Assembly: GCF_900092135.1 (NCBI RefSeq)
Contig: NZ_FMYF01000006.1
Span: 62,001 to 126,000, forward strand
Source: Raineyella antarctica
GTDB taxonomy: Bacteria; Actinomycetota; Actinomycetes; Propionibacteriales; Propionibacteriaceae
Direction of reading: 5' to 3'
Length of the DNA: 64,000 bases
How positions within the stretch are numbered: position 1 is the first letter of the stretch; each line of letters begins with the position of its first letter. Positions 28,545 to 36,712 of this stretch are shown here, in pieces. Position numbers and translations under genes: made by a program. The notes under the pieces are model-generated. The model made no database searches, was not told where the DNA came from, and saw nothing but the letters and a program-made list of their open reading frames with translations.

Positions 28545-29593
28545 GCACCCAGAAGTACACGCTGGATCCGAACAAGACGTACGCCACGAAGATCATCGAC
28601 ACCACGCTGCGCGACGGCTCCCACGCGGTCCGCCACCAGTTCACCATCGAGCAGGTCAAGGACGTCACCCGCGCCCTCGACGAGGCCGGGGTGGACATCA
28701 TCGAGGTGACCCATGGTGACGGCCTGGCCGGCTCGTCCTTCAACTACGGCTTCTCCAAGGTCAACGAGATGGACCTGATCGAGGCCGCCAAGGGCGAGGC
28801 CAAGCACGCCAAGATCGCCGCGCTGATGCTGCCGGGCCTGGGCACGCTGCACGAGCTGCGCGAGGCCAAGGAGCGCGGCATCGACGTGATCCGCATCGCC
28901 ACGCACTGCACCGAGGCCGACGTCTCGATCCAGCACTTCCAGGAAGCCCGCAACATGGGCCTGGAGACCGCCGGCTTCCTGATGCTGTCCCACATGATCG
29001 AGCCGGCCGAGCTGGCCAAGCAGGCCCGCATCATGGCCGACGCCGGCTGCCAGGCCGTCTACGTCGTCGACTCCGCCGGCGCGATGATCCTCGACCAGGT
29101 CGGCGTGCGCGTCCGTGCGCTGAAGGACGAGCTCGGTGACGACGCCGAGGTCGGCTTCCACGGCCACCAGAACATGAGCTTCGGCGTCGCCAACTCGGTG
29201 TACGCCGTGGCCGAGGGCGCGACCTGGATCGACGGCTCGCTGCGTGGTCTGGGTGCCGGTGCGGGCAACTCCCCGACCGAGGTCCTGGCCGCCGCGTTCG
29301 AGCGCCTCGGCATCAAGACCAACGTGGACACGGTCAAGATCCTGGCCGCCGCCGAGGACGTCGCGGCTCCGATCATCCCGCGCCAGCCGATCATGGACCG
29401 CGCCTCGATCATCCAGGGCAAGGTCGGCGTCTACAACTCCTTCCTGTTCCACGCCGAGCGCGCCGCCGAGCGTTACGGCGTCCCGGTCCAGGACATCCTG
29501 GAGGAGGCCGGCCGCCGCGGTTACGTCGGTGGCCAGGAGGACATGCTGATCGACGTGGCGGTCTCGCTGGCCGCCGGTGGCTCCGCCGCCTGA
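28541..29593 (+). CDS. 4-hydroxy-2-oxovalerate aldolase
   Basis: Cleaves 4-hydroxy-2-oxoacids to pyruvate and an aldehyde; 350 residues. Signatures include [17 protein letters not shown] (metal-binding Asp and catalytic Arg), [15 protein letters not shown], and [14 protein letters not shown] with the metal-binding His pair, followed by [12 protein letters not shown]. This is the HMGL-like DmpG/MhpE/HsaF family. It overlaps the dehydrogenase gene (ATGA). The final residues SLAAGGSAA are less conserved. A 17-base-pair terminator follows 19 bases after the stop. No hydratase, dioxygenase or hydrolase gene flanks it, so its upstream substrate source is unknown. Confidence 0.95.
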   Translation: MSTQKYTLDPNKTYATKIIDTTLRDGSHAVRHQFTIEQVKDVTRALDEAGVDIIEVTHGDGLAGSSFNYGFSKVNEMDLIEAAKGEAKHAKIAALMLPGLGTLHELREAKERGIDVIRIATHCTEADVSIQHFQEARNMGLETAGFLMLSHMIEPAELAKQARIMADAGCQAVYVVDSAGAMILDQVGVRVRALKDELGDDAEVGFHGHQNMSFGVANSVYAVAEGATWIDGSLRGLGAGAGNSPTEVLAAAFERLGIKTNVDTVKILAAAEDVAAPIIPRQPIMDRASIIQGKVGVYNSFLFHAERAAERYGVPVQDILEEAGRRGYVGGQEDMLIDVAVSLAAGGSAA

Positions 29594-29612
29594 GCAGCAT
29601 CCCCGTACGACC

Positions 29613-29650
29613 CCACGGCGCCCGCAGGAGCAATCCTGCGGGCGCCGTGG
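29613..29650. terminator. Terminator after the aldolase gene
   Basis: Arms of 17 bases (CCACGGCGCCCGCAGGA and its exact complement) surround the tetraloop GCAA. It is the strongest hairpin in the window and closes the dmpF-dmpG-type operon. Confidence 0.9.
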
Positions 29651-29781
29651 CGTTGTCCCTGCTCGTACGTGCGTGCCCGGCTCTGCGCCGGAGTCCTGCA
29701 CCGGGATGCTGCCCGGCGCGCCCCGCGTGACGAGTGCGCCGCCACGAAGCGCCCCGTACCACGAAGCGCCCGCACCTTACG

Positions 29782-29820
29782 ATGAAGCGCCTCGCAGGTC
29801 GACCCTGCGAGGCGCTTCAT
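29782..29820. terminator. Terminator of the MHS transporter gene
   Basis: Arms ATGAAGCGCCTCGCAGG and CCTGCGAGGCGCTTCAT (17 bp, perfect) surround TCGAC. It lies 30 bases beyond the stop of the minus-strand transporter. A 13-base direct repeat, CCACGAAGCGCCC, occurs at 29742-29754 and 29759-29771 just before it. Confidence 0.88.
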
Positions 29821-29850
29821 GGTTCGTCCGGCGTCGGACGGGGAGTGGCG

Positions 29851-31233
29851 TCAGCCGAGCTCGGCGGAGTCCTTGGCAGAGGTCTCGCGCGAGAGCAGCA
29901 CCGCGACGACCGACAGCACGAACATGCCGATGACGTACCAGCCGAGGTGGGAGGTCCCGACCTCGGGGTTGACGATCCGGGTGGCGACCAGCGGGATGGA
30001 GCCGGCACCGACGATCGAGGCGAACTGGTAGCTGAGCGAGGCGCCGGTGTAGCGGGCCTCGGTCTCGAACTTCTCGGACAGGAACGCGCCGACGGGTCCG
30101 AACATCGCCGACTGGACGATGGCCAGCCCGATCACGAAGCCGATGAAGACCAGGATCGGCGAGGTGCTGTTGAACAGGCCCAGAACCGGGAAGACCAGGG
30201 CGGCCGAGACGATGCCGCCGGCGACCATGACCGGACGGCGTCCGTGGCGGTCGGACAGCCAGGCGAAGAGGGGCAGCGTGACGATCTGGAGCGCGTACGC
30301 CCCGGCCAGCATCAGCAGGGCGGTCATCCGGTCGACGTGCCCGGCCTTGACGACGTAGGGCACCATGAACGAGCCGATCAGGCCCTGGACGGCCAGCGGG
30401 GCGGCACCGGCGAGCGCGCCGAGGATGACCTGGCCGGGGAACTTGGTGACCACGGTGACCAGCGGCAGCGCACGGTCGTGGGCGTCCTCCGCGGCCTTCA
30501 GGGACTTCTGGAAGTCCGGGGACTCGGTGACGCGCAGCCGCAGGTAGAGGCCCACCAGCACGATCAGCGCCGACAGCAGGAACGGGATGCGCCAGCCCCA
30601 GTTCAGGAACTGCTGGTCGGGCATGCGGCTGAACAGGGACAGGACGACCGTGGCGAGGACGGCACCGGCCGGACCGCCGATGGCGGCGATGGATGCGCCC
30701 ACACCGCGCGACTTGGCCTCGGAGTGCTCCATCGACATCAGCGTGGCACCGCCCCATTCACCGCCCATGGCCAGGCCCTGGATGACGCGCAGGGTCACCA
30801 GCGCCAGCGGCGCGGCGATGCCGATCGCGGCATAGGTCGGCAGCAGGCCGATCGCGACCGAGACGAAGCCCATCAGCAGCAGGGTAATGAACAGCACGTT
30901 CTTGCGGCCGAAGCGGTCGCCGAAGTGCCCGAAGACCAGGCCGCCGAGCGGCCGGGCGAGATAGCCGGACAGGAGGATCGCGAAGGAGAGGGTGGCTCCG
31001 AGCTTGGGGTCCAGTCCGCCGAAGAAAATCTTGGGGAAGACCAGTCCCGCCGCCGAGGCATACAGCAGGAAGTCGTAGAACTCGACAGTGGTTCCCATGA
31101 AACTGGCGGCCTGGGCGCGCCGGCTGTCGCGCTTCTGCTGGGCGGTCTTGATGGCAGGCGGGTCGACGATGACGACGTCTGTACTTATTGTTCTCCGATG
31201 TGTACGGCAGCCTCCGCAGCGAGGCGGTGGCAT
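29851..31233 (-). CDS. MHS-family (major facilitator) metabolite:H+ symporter
   Basis: Polytopic carrier of the metabolite/H+ symporter subfamily, about 445-460 residues with twelve expected spans. The family marker GTTVEFYDFLLYASAAGLVF forms span 1, with the loop motif GHFGDRFGRKNVL and GLAMGGEWGGATLMSMEH, then a second-half motif LSDRHGRRPVMV. Such proteins carry shikimate, proline, citrate, aromatic acids and the like. The start is uncertain: the first normal in-frame start is ATG 31233, but it has no ribosome site. The N terminus of family members (like MSTDVVIVDPP) matches an ATA codon at 31188 preceded by GGAGA. It is divergent from the IclR gene, which likely controls it. Confidence 0.88.
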   Translation of the reverse strand: MPPPRCGGCRTHRRTISTDVVIVDPPAIKTAQQKRDSRRAQAASFMGTTVEFYDFLLYASAAGLVFPKIFFGGLDPKLGATLSFAILLSGYLARPLGGLVFGHFGDRFGRKNVLFITLLLMGFVSVAIGLLPTYAAIGIAAPLALVTLRVIQGLAMGGEWGGATLMSMEHSEAKSRGVGASIAAIGGPAGAVLATVVLSLFSRMPDQQFLNWGWRIPFLLSALIVLVGLYLRLRVTESPDFQKSLKAAEDAHDRALPLVTVVTKFPGQVILGALAGAAPLAVQGLIGSFMVPYVVKAGHVDRMTALLMLAGAYALQIVTLPLFAWLSDRHGRRPVMVAGGIVSAALVFPVLGLFNSTSPILVFIGFVIGLAIVQSAMFGPVGAFLSEKFETEARYTGASLSYQFASIVGAGSIPLVATRIVNPEVGTSHLGWYVIGMFVLSVVAVLLSRETSAKDSAELG

Positions 31234-31569
31234 GCACGAGTGACATTGTTCTCCGGCACTACTTGCCGGCTGGCGATCATTCTTGAGCAACCACTCAACA
31301 CTCGGATAGCAGCAGTGCCGCGGAGCGGGACCGGGCCGGTGGAGGCGATTGCCCCCGAGTCTCCCGAGCTGCCGCCCGGGGAGCGCCCTGGGCATACCGT
31401 GGGGCCGCGTTTCGACGGGAGAAGGCGAAGGAGGGACAGGATTCGTCCCGTCCCGCCCACGTGTGTGATCCGGTTCGTTTCTGCGGGTAGGGTGGGACGC
31501 GCGGTGCCACTGTGCGGCACCGTTTCCAGTAGAACGCACCAGCGACGGTGCAGTGCCGGAGGTGAACGG
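31234..31569. other. 336-base gap between divergent transporter and IclR genes
   Basis: No separate gene is supported. The gap holds one copy (31245-31255) of an 11-base sequence ATTGTTCTCCG whose other copy is at 31187-31197. A TAGGGT at 31488-31493 could be the -10 for the IclR gene, and an inverted repeat follows at 31502-31522. GGAGG lies seven bases before the IclR start. Confidence 0.4.
31502..31522. promoter_or_regulatory. Inverted repeat upstream of the IclR gene
   Basis: CGGTGCC and GGCACCG are perfect seven-base arms around the spacer ACTGTGC. It lies about 48 bases before the IclR start, within the likely leader, and is a candidate IclR autoregulatory operator. Confidence 0.4.
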
Positions 31570-32370
31570 ATGACGACGGGCCAGCGAGACAGTCGGACAG
31601 CGGTCGACAAGGCTTTGGCACTCCTGCGAGCCTTCGGGGACGAGGCCGGTACCGGGGTGGGGGTCAGCGAGCTCGCCCGCCGTACGGAGTTGAGCAAGTC
31701 CACTGCCTTCCGCCTGCTCGGCATCCTGGAGCGCAACGGGGCCGTCGAGCGCGCCGGCAGCAACTACCGGCTGGGCCCGATGATCCACGACCTGCCCTCG
31801 CCCGAGTCTGCTCCGGACATCGACATGCTCCGCGACGTCCTGACACCGTTCCTGTCGATCCTGTACGAGCAGTCCCGCCAGACGGTGCACCTCGCGGTCC
31901 TGCAGGGGCCCGACGTGGTCTACCTGAACAAGCTGCACGGCTTCCACCGGGTGCCCTCCCCCTCGCGGATCGGCGGTCGGGTCCCGGCGTACTGCACGGG
32001 CATCGGCAAGGCGATGCTCGCGTACGACCCGGTCCTGATCGACCAGGTCTGCAGCGGTGAGCTCGTGCCGGTCACCCCGCACACGATCACCGATCCCGAC
32101 AAGCTGCGGCGCCAGCTGGCCCGGGTCAAGGAGCAGGGCATCGCCTTCGACTTCGAGGAGGTGCGCCGCGGGCTGAACTGTGTGGCCGCCCCGGTGATGT
32201 CGCCCACCCATACCCCGGTGGCGGCGCTCAGCATCTCCGGTCCGGTCGGCAAGTTCGACCCTCGCCGCTGGGCCACCCCGCTGCGCCAGATCTCGTTCGA
32301 GGCCTCCAAGGTCTACGCCGCCCAGATGCGGGCCCGCCGCCAGCGCGCGGCCCAGGTCAAGTCGGCCTGA
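31570..32370 (+). CDS. IclR-family transcriptional regulator
   Basis: A 266-residue regulator. The N-terminal winged helix reads TAVDKALALLRAFGDEAGTGVGVSELARRTELSKSTAFRLLGILERNGAVER, and the effector domain has GGRVPAYCTGIGKAMLA and VRRGLNCVAAPVMSPT, the latter with the ligand-contacting Cys typical of the family. The ATG at 31570 has GGAGG seven bases upstream; an open frame extends about 1.8 kb further upstream but only as a shadow. Divergent orientation with the MHS transporter suggests that it responds to the transported acid. Role of the neighbouring aldolase/dehydrogenase genes makes aromatic or hydroxy-acid catabolism a reasonable guess. Confidence 0.93.
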   Translation: MTTGQRDSRTAVDKALALLRAFGDEAGTGVGVSELARRTELSKSTAFRLLGILERNGAVERAGSNYRLGPMIHDLPSPESAPDIDMLRDVLTPFLSILYEQSRQTVHLAVLQGPDVVYLNKLHGFHRVPSPSRIGGRVPAYCTGIGKAMLAYDPVLIDQVCSGELVPVTPHTITDPDKLRRQLARVKEQGIAFDFEEVRRGLNCVAAPVMSPTHTPVAALSISGPVGKFDPRRWATPLRQISFEASKVYAAQMRARRQRAAQVKSA

Positions 32371-32431
32371 CCACCACGAATAGAGCCGACACGAACTGAG
32401 CCAGCACGAGCTGAACCCCCACGAACGCCGC

Positions 32432-32463
32432 GAGGCCCCGCACCCGGAAGGGTGCGGGGCCTC
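32432..32463. terminator. Convergent terminator between IclR gene and ettA
   Basis: Arms GAGGCCCCGCACCC and GGGTGCGGGGCCTC (14 bp, perfect) with loop GGAA. Placed between convergent genes, it likely acts in both directions. Confidence 0.88.
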
Positions 32464-32481
32464 GGTGCTCCACGGCTGGTG

Positions 32482-34164
32482 TCAGTCGCGGGTCAGGCGG
32501 CGATGCGTGGTCCGGTGCGGACGCGAGGCCTCGACGCCCAGGCGCTCGACCTTGTTCTTCTCGTAGTCCTCGAAGTTGCCCTGGAACCAGAACCACTGGG
32601 CCGGGTCCTCCTCGGTCCCCTCCCAGGCCAGGATGTGCGTGGCCACACGGTCCAGGAACCAGCGGTCGTGGGAGATCACGACGGCGCAGCCGGGGAACTC
32701 GAGCAGCGCGTCCTCCAGGGACTGCAGGGTCTCGACGTCCAGGTCGTTGGTCGGCTCGTCGAGCAGCAACAGGTTGCCGCCCATCTTCAATGTCAGCGCG
32801 AGGTTCAACCGGTTGCGCTCACCACCGGAGAGCATCCCCGTCTTCTTCTGCTGGTCCGGGCCCTTGAACCCGAACGAGGCGACGTACGCCCGCGAGGGCA
32901 TCTCGAAGTTGGCGACCTTGATGAAGTCCAGGCCGTCCGAGACGACCTCCCAGACGTTCTTGCTCGCATCGAGGCCCGCGCGGCTCTGGTCGACGTACGA
33001 GTAGGAGACCGTCTTGCCGAGTTCGAGGGTGCCCTCATCCGGGGTCTCCTGGCCGACGATCATCTTGAACAGCGTCGACTTGCCGACGCCGTTGGGGCCG
33101 ATGACGCCGACGATGCCGGCGCGCGGCAGCTCGAAGCCGAGGCCGTCGAAGAGCTCGCGGTCGCCGAAGGACTTGTGCACGCCCTCGGCCTGGAGCACGT
33201 CGTTGCCCAGCCGCGGGCCCGGCGGGATGTTGATCTCGGAAGTGTCGATCTTGCGGTTGCGCTCGGCCTCGGCGGCCAGCTCCTCGTACCGCGCCAGACG
33301 AGCCTTGTTCTTGGCCTGGCGGGCCTTGGGGCTGGAGCGGACCCAGTCGAGCTCCTTGTCCAGCATCTTGGCGCGCTTGGCGTCCTTCTGGCCCTCGACG
33401 GTCAGGCGCTTGCGCTTGGTCTCGAGGTAGGTGGTGTAGTTGCCCTCGTAGGGGTGCAGCTGGCCACGGTCGACCTCGCAGATCCAGCTGGCGACGTTGT
33501 CCAGGAAGTACCGGTCGTGGGTGACGGCGAGAACGGCACCCGGGTAGGCCTTCAGGTGCGTCTCCAGCCAGGCCACCGACTCGGCGTCCAGGTGGTTGGT
33601 GGGCTCATCGAGGAGCAGCAGGTCAGGCTGCTCGAGCAGCAGCTTGCACAGCGCCACGCGGCGGCGCTCACCACCGGAGAGCACGTCGACGATCGCGTCA
33701 CCCGGGGGGCAGCGCAGGGCGTCCATGGCCATCTCAAGCTGGGAGTCGAGGTCCCAGGCATTGGCGGCATCGAGGTCGGTCTGCAGCTCGCCCATCTCGG
33801 ACATCAGGGCGTCGAAATCGGCGTCCGGGTCAGCCATCTCCATGCCGATCTGGTTGAACCGGTCGAGCTTGCCCTTGATCTCGGCAACGCCCTCCTCGAT
33901 ATTCTCCAGGACGGTCTTGCCCTCGGTCAGCGGCGGCTCCTGCAGCAGGATGCCGACGGTGGCGTCCTTGGCAATGACGACGTCGCCGTTGTCGGGCTGG
34001 ATCATGCCGGCCATCAGCTTGAGCATCGTCGACTTGCCGGCACCGTTGGGGCCGACCACACCGATCTTGGCGTCGGGGTAGAACGACATGGTGACGTTGT
34101 CGAGGACGAGCTTGTCACCCAGCTTCTTGCGGACGTTGTGCATCGTGCAGATGAACTCAGCCAC
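32482..34164 (-). CDS. ettA: Energy-dependent translational throttle protein EttA (ABC-F)
   Basis: Soluble ABC-F ATPase that binds the ribosomal E site and gates entry into elongation according to ATP/ADP. The 560 residues contain two ABC domains: first Walker A GPNGAGKST near residue 39 and signature LSGGERRRVALCKLLLE; second Walker A GPNGVGKST and signature LSGGERNRLNLALTLK, each with Walker B ending DEPTN. The linker holds the ABC-F arm, with the basic stretch RAKMLDKELDWVRSSPKARQ. The start is GTG with GGAG six bases upstream. The N terminus EFICTMHNVRKKLGDKLVL is a strong match to EttA rather than Uup. It stands alone on the minus strand. Confidence 0.95.
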   Translation of the reverse strand: MAEFICTMHNVRKKLGDKLVLDNVTMSFYPDAKIGVVGPNGAGKSTMLKLMAGMIQPDNGDVVIAKDATVGILLQEPPLTEGKTVLENIEEGVAEIKGKLDRFNQIGMEMADPDADFDALMSEMGELQTDLDAANAWDLDSQLEMAMDALRCPPGDAIVDVLSGGERRRVALCKLLLEQPDLLLLDEPTNHLDAESVAWLETHLKAYPGAVLAVTHDRYFLDNVASWICEVDRGQLHPYEGNYTTYLETKRKRLTVEGQKDAKRAKMLDKELDWVRSSPKARQAKNKARLARYEELAAEAERNRKIDTSEINIPPGPRLGNDVLQAEGVHKSFGDRELFDGLGFELPRAGIVGVIGPNGVGKSTLFKMIVGQETPDEGTLELGKTVSYSYVDQSRAGLDASKNVWEVVSDGLDFIKVANFEMPSRAYVASFGFKGPDQQKKTGMLSGGERNRLNLALTLKMGGNLLLLDEPTNDLDVETLQSLEDALLEFPGCAVVISHDRWFLDRVATHILAWEGTEEDPAQWFWFQGNFEDYEKNKVERLGVEASRPHRTTHRRLTRD

Positions 34165-34295
34165 GAATCACTCCAGCTTTCTCACGTACGGGCCCGGACG
34201 AGTCCGGGAGGTCAGGGTGCGGCACGAGGGCACGCCGTCGCCAGTATGCCAGCGAGGGCGTGGTCCCCCCAATCCTCGCGCCGCACCCGTCCCGT

Positions 34296-34862
34296 TCAGG
34301 CCACGGCGCGCTCGTACGCCTCCGCGTCGCCCGGCCCCATCTCCTCGACCCCGAGTTCCTGCTCCTCGAGGCCCTCGCGCTCCCCAAGGCCCTCGTCCTC
34401 GCGACCCTCGATGCGCTCGAGGTCGGCGAACTCCTCGGCGCCCGGCTCGGTCTCCTCGCCGGCCCGCTCCTCGCCCTCGGCCAGCCGCTCGTCCGGGCGG
34501 GCGCCGTTGCGGTTGCGCATCACGTAGGCCCGGGAGCGGGACAGGTCGGGGCCGACGGTGATCGCATCGACCTCGTCGCTGCGCTGGACCACGCCCTGCT
34601 TGTCGATCCATTCGGTGGGGCGCAGCCGGCCGGTGACGATGATGCTGTCGCCCCGGCGGAGCGAGCCGACCACGTTCTCGGCCAACCGGCGCCAGCAGGT
34701 GACCCGGTACCAGGTGGTGACGCCGTCCTTCCAGTCCTCGCCCTGGCGCAGTCGCGGCGTATGCGCGATGTTGAACTCGGTGACGGGGATCTGCGCGGGA
34801 CCGACCGTCCGGATCCGGGGGTCGGCGCCGAGGTTGCCGGTGAGGGTGATGATCGTGTCCAT
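34296..34862 (-). CDS. Single-stranded DNA-binding protein paralogue with acidic tail
   Basis: OB-fold SSB of 188 residues from the ATG at 34862 (GAGGAG upstream). The N-terminal 110 residues carry the SSB core: MDTIITLTGNLGADPRIR, VTEFNIAHTPR, WYRVTCWRRLAENV and RGDSIIVTGRL. The C-terminal 75 residues are extremely rich in Glu, Gly and Arg and end DAEAYERAVA. They lack the acidic DDDIPF-like tip used by replicative SSB to recruit partners. It is therefore more likely a secondary SSB (like SsbB) than the main replication protein, which in actinobacteria lies next to rpsF/rpsR elsewhere. It lies alone between ettA and the GTPase genes. The function is inferred from the fold. Confidence 0.88.
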   Translation of the reverse strand: MDTIITLTGNLGADPRIRTVGPAQIPVTEFNIAHTPRLRQGEDWKDGVTTWYRVTCWRRLAENVVGSLRRGDSIIVTGRLRPTEWIDKQGVVQRSDEVDAITVGPDLSRSRAYVMRNRNGARPDERLAEGEERAGEETEPGAEEFADLERIEGREDEGLGEREGLEEQELGVEEMGPGDAEAYERAVA

Positions 34863-35062
34863 GGTGCTCCTCAGAGGTAGGGATCGCTCTCCCCCGGAGG
34901 ATGGGTCGGCAGGCACCGCGAGCGGCGCCGCGCCCGGCACCTGTGGACGGTGACCGGACAGGCCTGCGCGCCTGTGGACGCAGGGTTACCCGCGTCGGGC
35001 GGACGGCGGGATCTGTCGGCGCAGCGACCCACCGTCCTCGCCCGGCCCACCCTGCGCCGGGG

Positions 35063-36712
35063 TCACTCCGCGGCGACCCGCAGGTTCTGCTGGGCGTCCT
35101 CGTAGCGCTCCAGCTCCTCGGTGACCGGGGTGATGACCAGTTCTCGAGTGACGGTGTCGATCTTGCCCAGCAGCGCCCGGCGCGCCGTGACCACCTTGCG
35201 GCGTGCACCGACCTCGACGCCGATCCGGCTCAGACCGCCGAGGACCAGCCCGCCGAGCGCTCCCCCGGCGACCAGGACCGTCGGCACCGGGATCCCGAAC
35301 CAGAGGATCCGCGGCAGCGGTGGCATCTGCAGGTAGAGCAGCGCGAAGTCGACCGCCAGCCAGCCCAGCCCGGCCACCACCGTCGCGATCAGGACCCACT
35401 GGACCACCCGGACGACGCTCCACCAGCGGCGGTTGCGGTGCATCTGCAGGTTGGTGGAGCCGATCGCCCGGTCCAGCTCGTCCGCCAGGTCGGCCGTACG
35501 GGAACGCGCCGCGTTCCGGACGGCCTCGGTCCAGCCCGGGGTGAGTCCGCTCGAGGCCTCGTCCGCGAGGGCCCGCAGTGCCGAGTCGACCTGGGCGGCC
35601 GGGATCGCTCGCATCGACCGCAGCGAGCTGGTCGCCAGCTCGGTCGGGGCGTGCCGGGTGTCGATGCCCGATTCGATCTCGCGTCGGGTGCGGCGGCGCG
35701 GAGCGAGGTCAAGGTGCAGCCGGCGCAGCGGGTCGGGCCGCAGCGAGGCGATCCAGGAGACCAGCGGCCAGCCCGTCGCGAGCCGACCGCGGCGGCGCCA
35801 GGACTGGCCGACCGCCTCGGTGACGGCGGGAACCCCTGCGGCACGGGCGCAGGCCCGGTCGAGCTCGTCGATCGAGGCCCGGCCCACCTTCGGGGCGGTC
35901 GCCGTGCCGCAGGCCTCCCGCAGCCGGGTGGCGATGCCCTGCACGTCCAGGCGCGTACGTTCGGCCACCGTCTTCTTGTCGCTGACCCGGCGGGCCAGCA
36001 GTGCCCGCAGTTCGGGGACGCCCTCACCCGTACGGGCCGAAGCGGCGTGGATCACGACCGGCTGCAGGCCCTCGCGGTCCAGCAGGGCCCGCAGGTCCGC
36101 CAGCGTCCGGCGTCGCTCGTCGTCGGTCAGCCGGTCGATCTGGTTGAGCACGACCATCATCACCGGGGCGTACTCCCGCAGCGGGACCAGGTAGTTGCTG
36201 TGCAGGGCCGCATCGGCGTACTTCTGCGGGTCGACGACCCAGATCAGCATGTCGACCAGCTGGACCAGCCGGTCGACCTCCATCCGGTGGGCCACCTCGA
36301 CCGAGTCGTGGTCCGGCAGGTCCAGCAGCACCGTGCCGCGCAGGGCCTGGGCGTCGCCGTCCGCGGCCAGGTGGTGGCGGCGCGTCACCTGCAGCCAGTC
36401 CAGCAGCTCCTCGGTGGGCTCGGGTCCCCAGGTCACCGCTGACGGCTGCGACGTCGTGGGACGCCGGATGCCCGGCGCGGCGACATCGACACCGGCCAGG
36501 GCATTGAACAACGAGGACTTCCCCGACCCGGTGGCCCCCGCCAGCGCCGCCACGGTCACCTCGCCGGAGAACCGCAGCCGTTGCCCGGCACGGCGCACCA
36601 CCCGCTGGGCCTCCTCGACCAGGGCCGGGTCGACCCGCCCCGCGGCCGCCTGCTCCGCGGCGGAGAGGGCGCGCAGGCGCTCGGCGAGGCCTGTCCTGGA
36701 CTGTCGGCGCAT
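35063..36712 (-). CDS. Dynamin/YfjP-like GTPase with C-terminal membrane spans (second of pair)
   Basis: A 549-residue GTP-binding protein. G1 is GATGSGKSSLFNALAG near residue 59, switch Thr in RRPTTSQPSAV, G3 is DLPDHDSVE and G4 is NQIDRLT. The long helical middle is followed by two predicted membrane helices around residues 445-500 (WWSVVRVVQWVLIATVVAGLGW and the PVPTVLVAGGALGGLVLGG segment) and a short basic tail. This is the layout of bacterial dynamin-like or YfjP-type membrane-remodelling GTPases. Its ATG overlaps the stop of the upstream GTPase gene (TGATG), so the two are co-translated. Biological role is unknown; partners of this kind usually act as hetero-oligomers. Confidence 0.85.
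   Translation of the reverse strand: MRRQSRTGLAERLRALSAAEQAAAGRVDPALVEEAQRVVRRAGQRLRFSGEVTVAALAGATGSGKSSLFNALAGVDVAAPGIRRPTTSQPSAVTWGPEPTEELLDWLQVTRRHHLAADGDAQALRGTVLLDLPDHDSVEVAHRMEVDRLVQLVDMLIWVVDPQKYADAALHSNYLVPLREYAPVMMVVLNQIDRLTDDERRRTLADLRALLDREGLQPVVIHAASARTGEGVPELRALLARRVSDKKTVAERTRLDVQGIATRLREACGTATAPKVGRASIDELDRACARAAGVPAVTEAVGQSWRRRGRLATGWPLVSWIASLRPDPLRRLHLDLAPRRRTRREIESGIDTRHAPTELATSSLRSMRAIPAAQVDSALRALADEASSGLTPGWTEAVRNAARSRTADLADELDRAIGSTNLQMHRNRRWWSVVRVVQWVLIATVVAGLGWLAVDFALLYLQMPPLPRILWFGIPVPTVLVAGGALGGLVLGGLSRIGVEVGARRKVVTARRALLGKIDTVTRELVITPVTEELERYEDAQQNLRVAAE

Noticed and set aside
29734-31569. Long N-terminal extension of the IclR frame
   Set aside because: The added 612 codons run antisense to the MHS transporter. 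Homology and GGAGG place the start at 31570.
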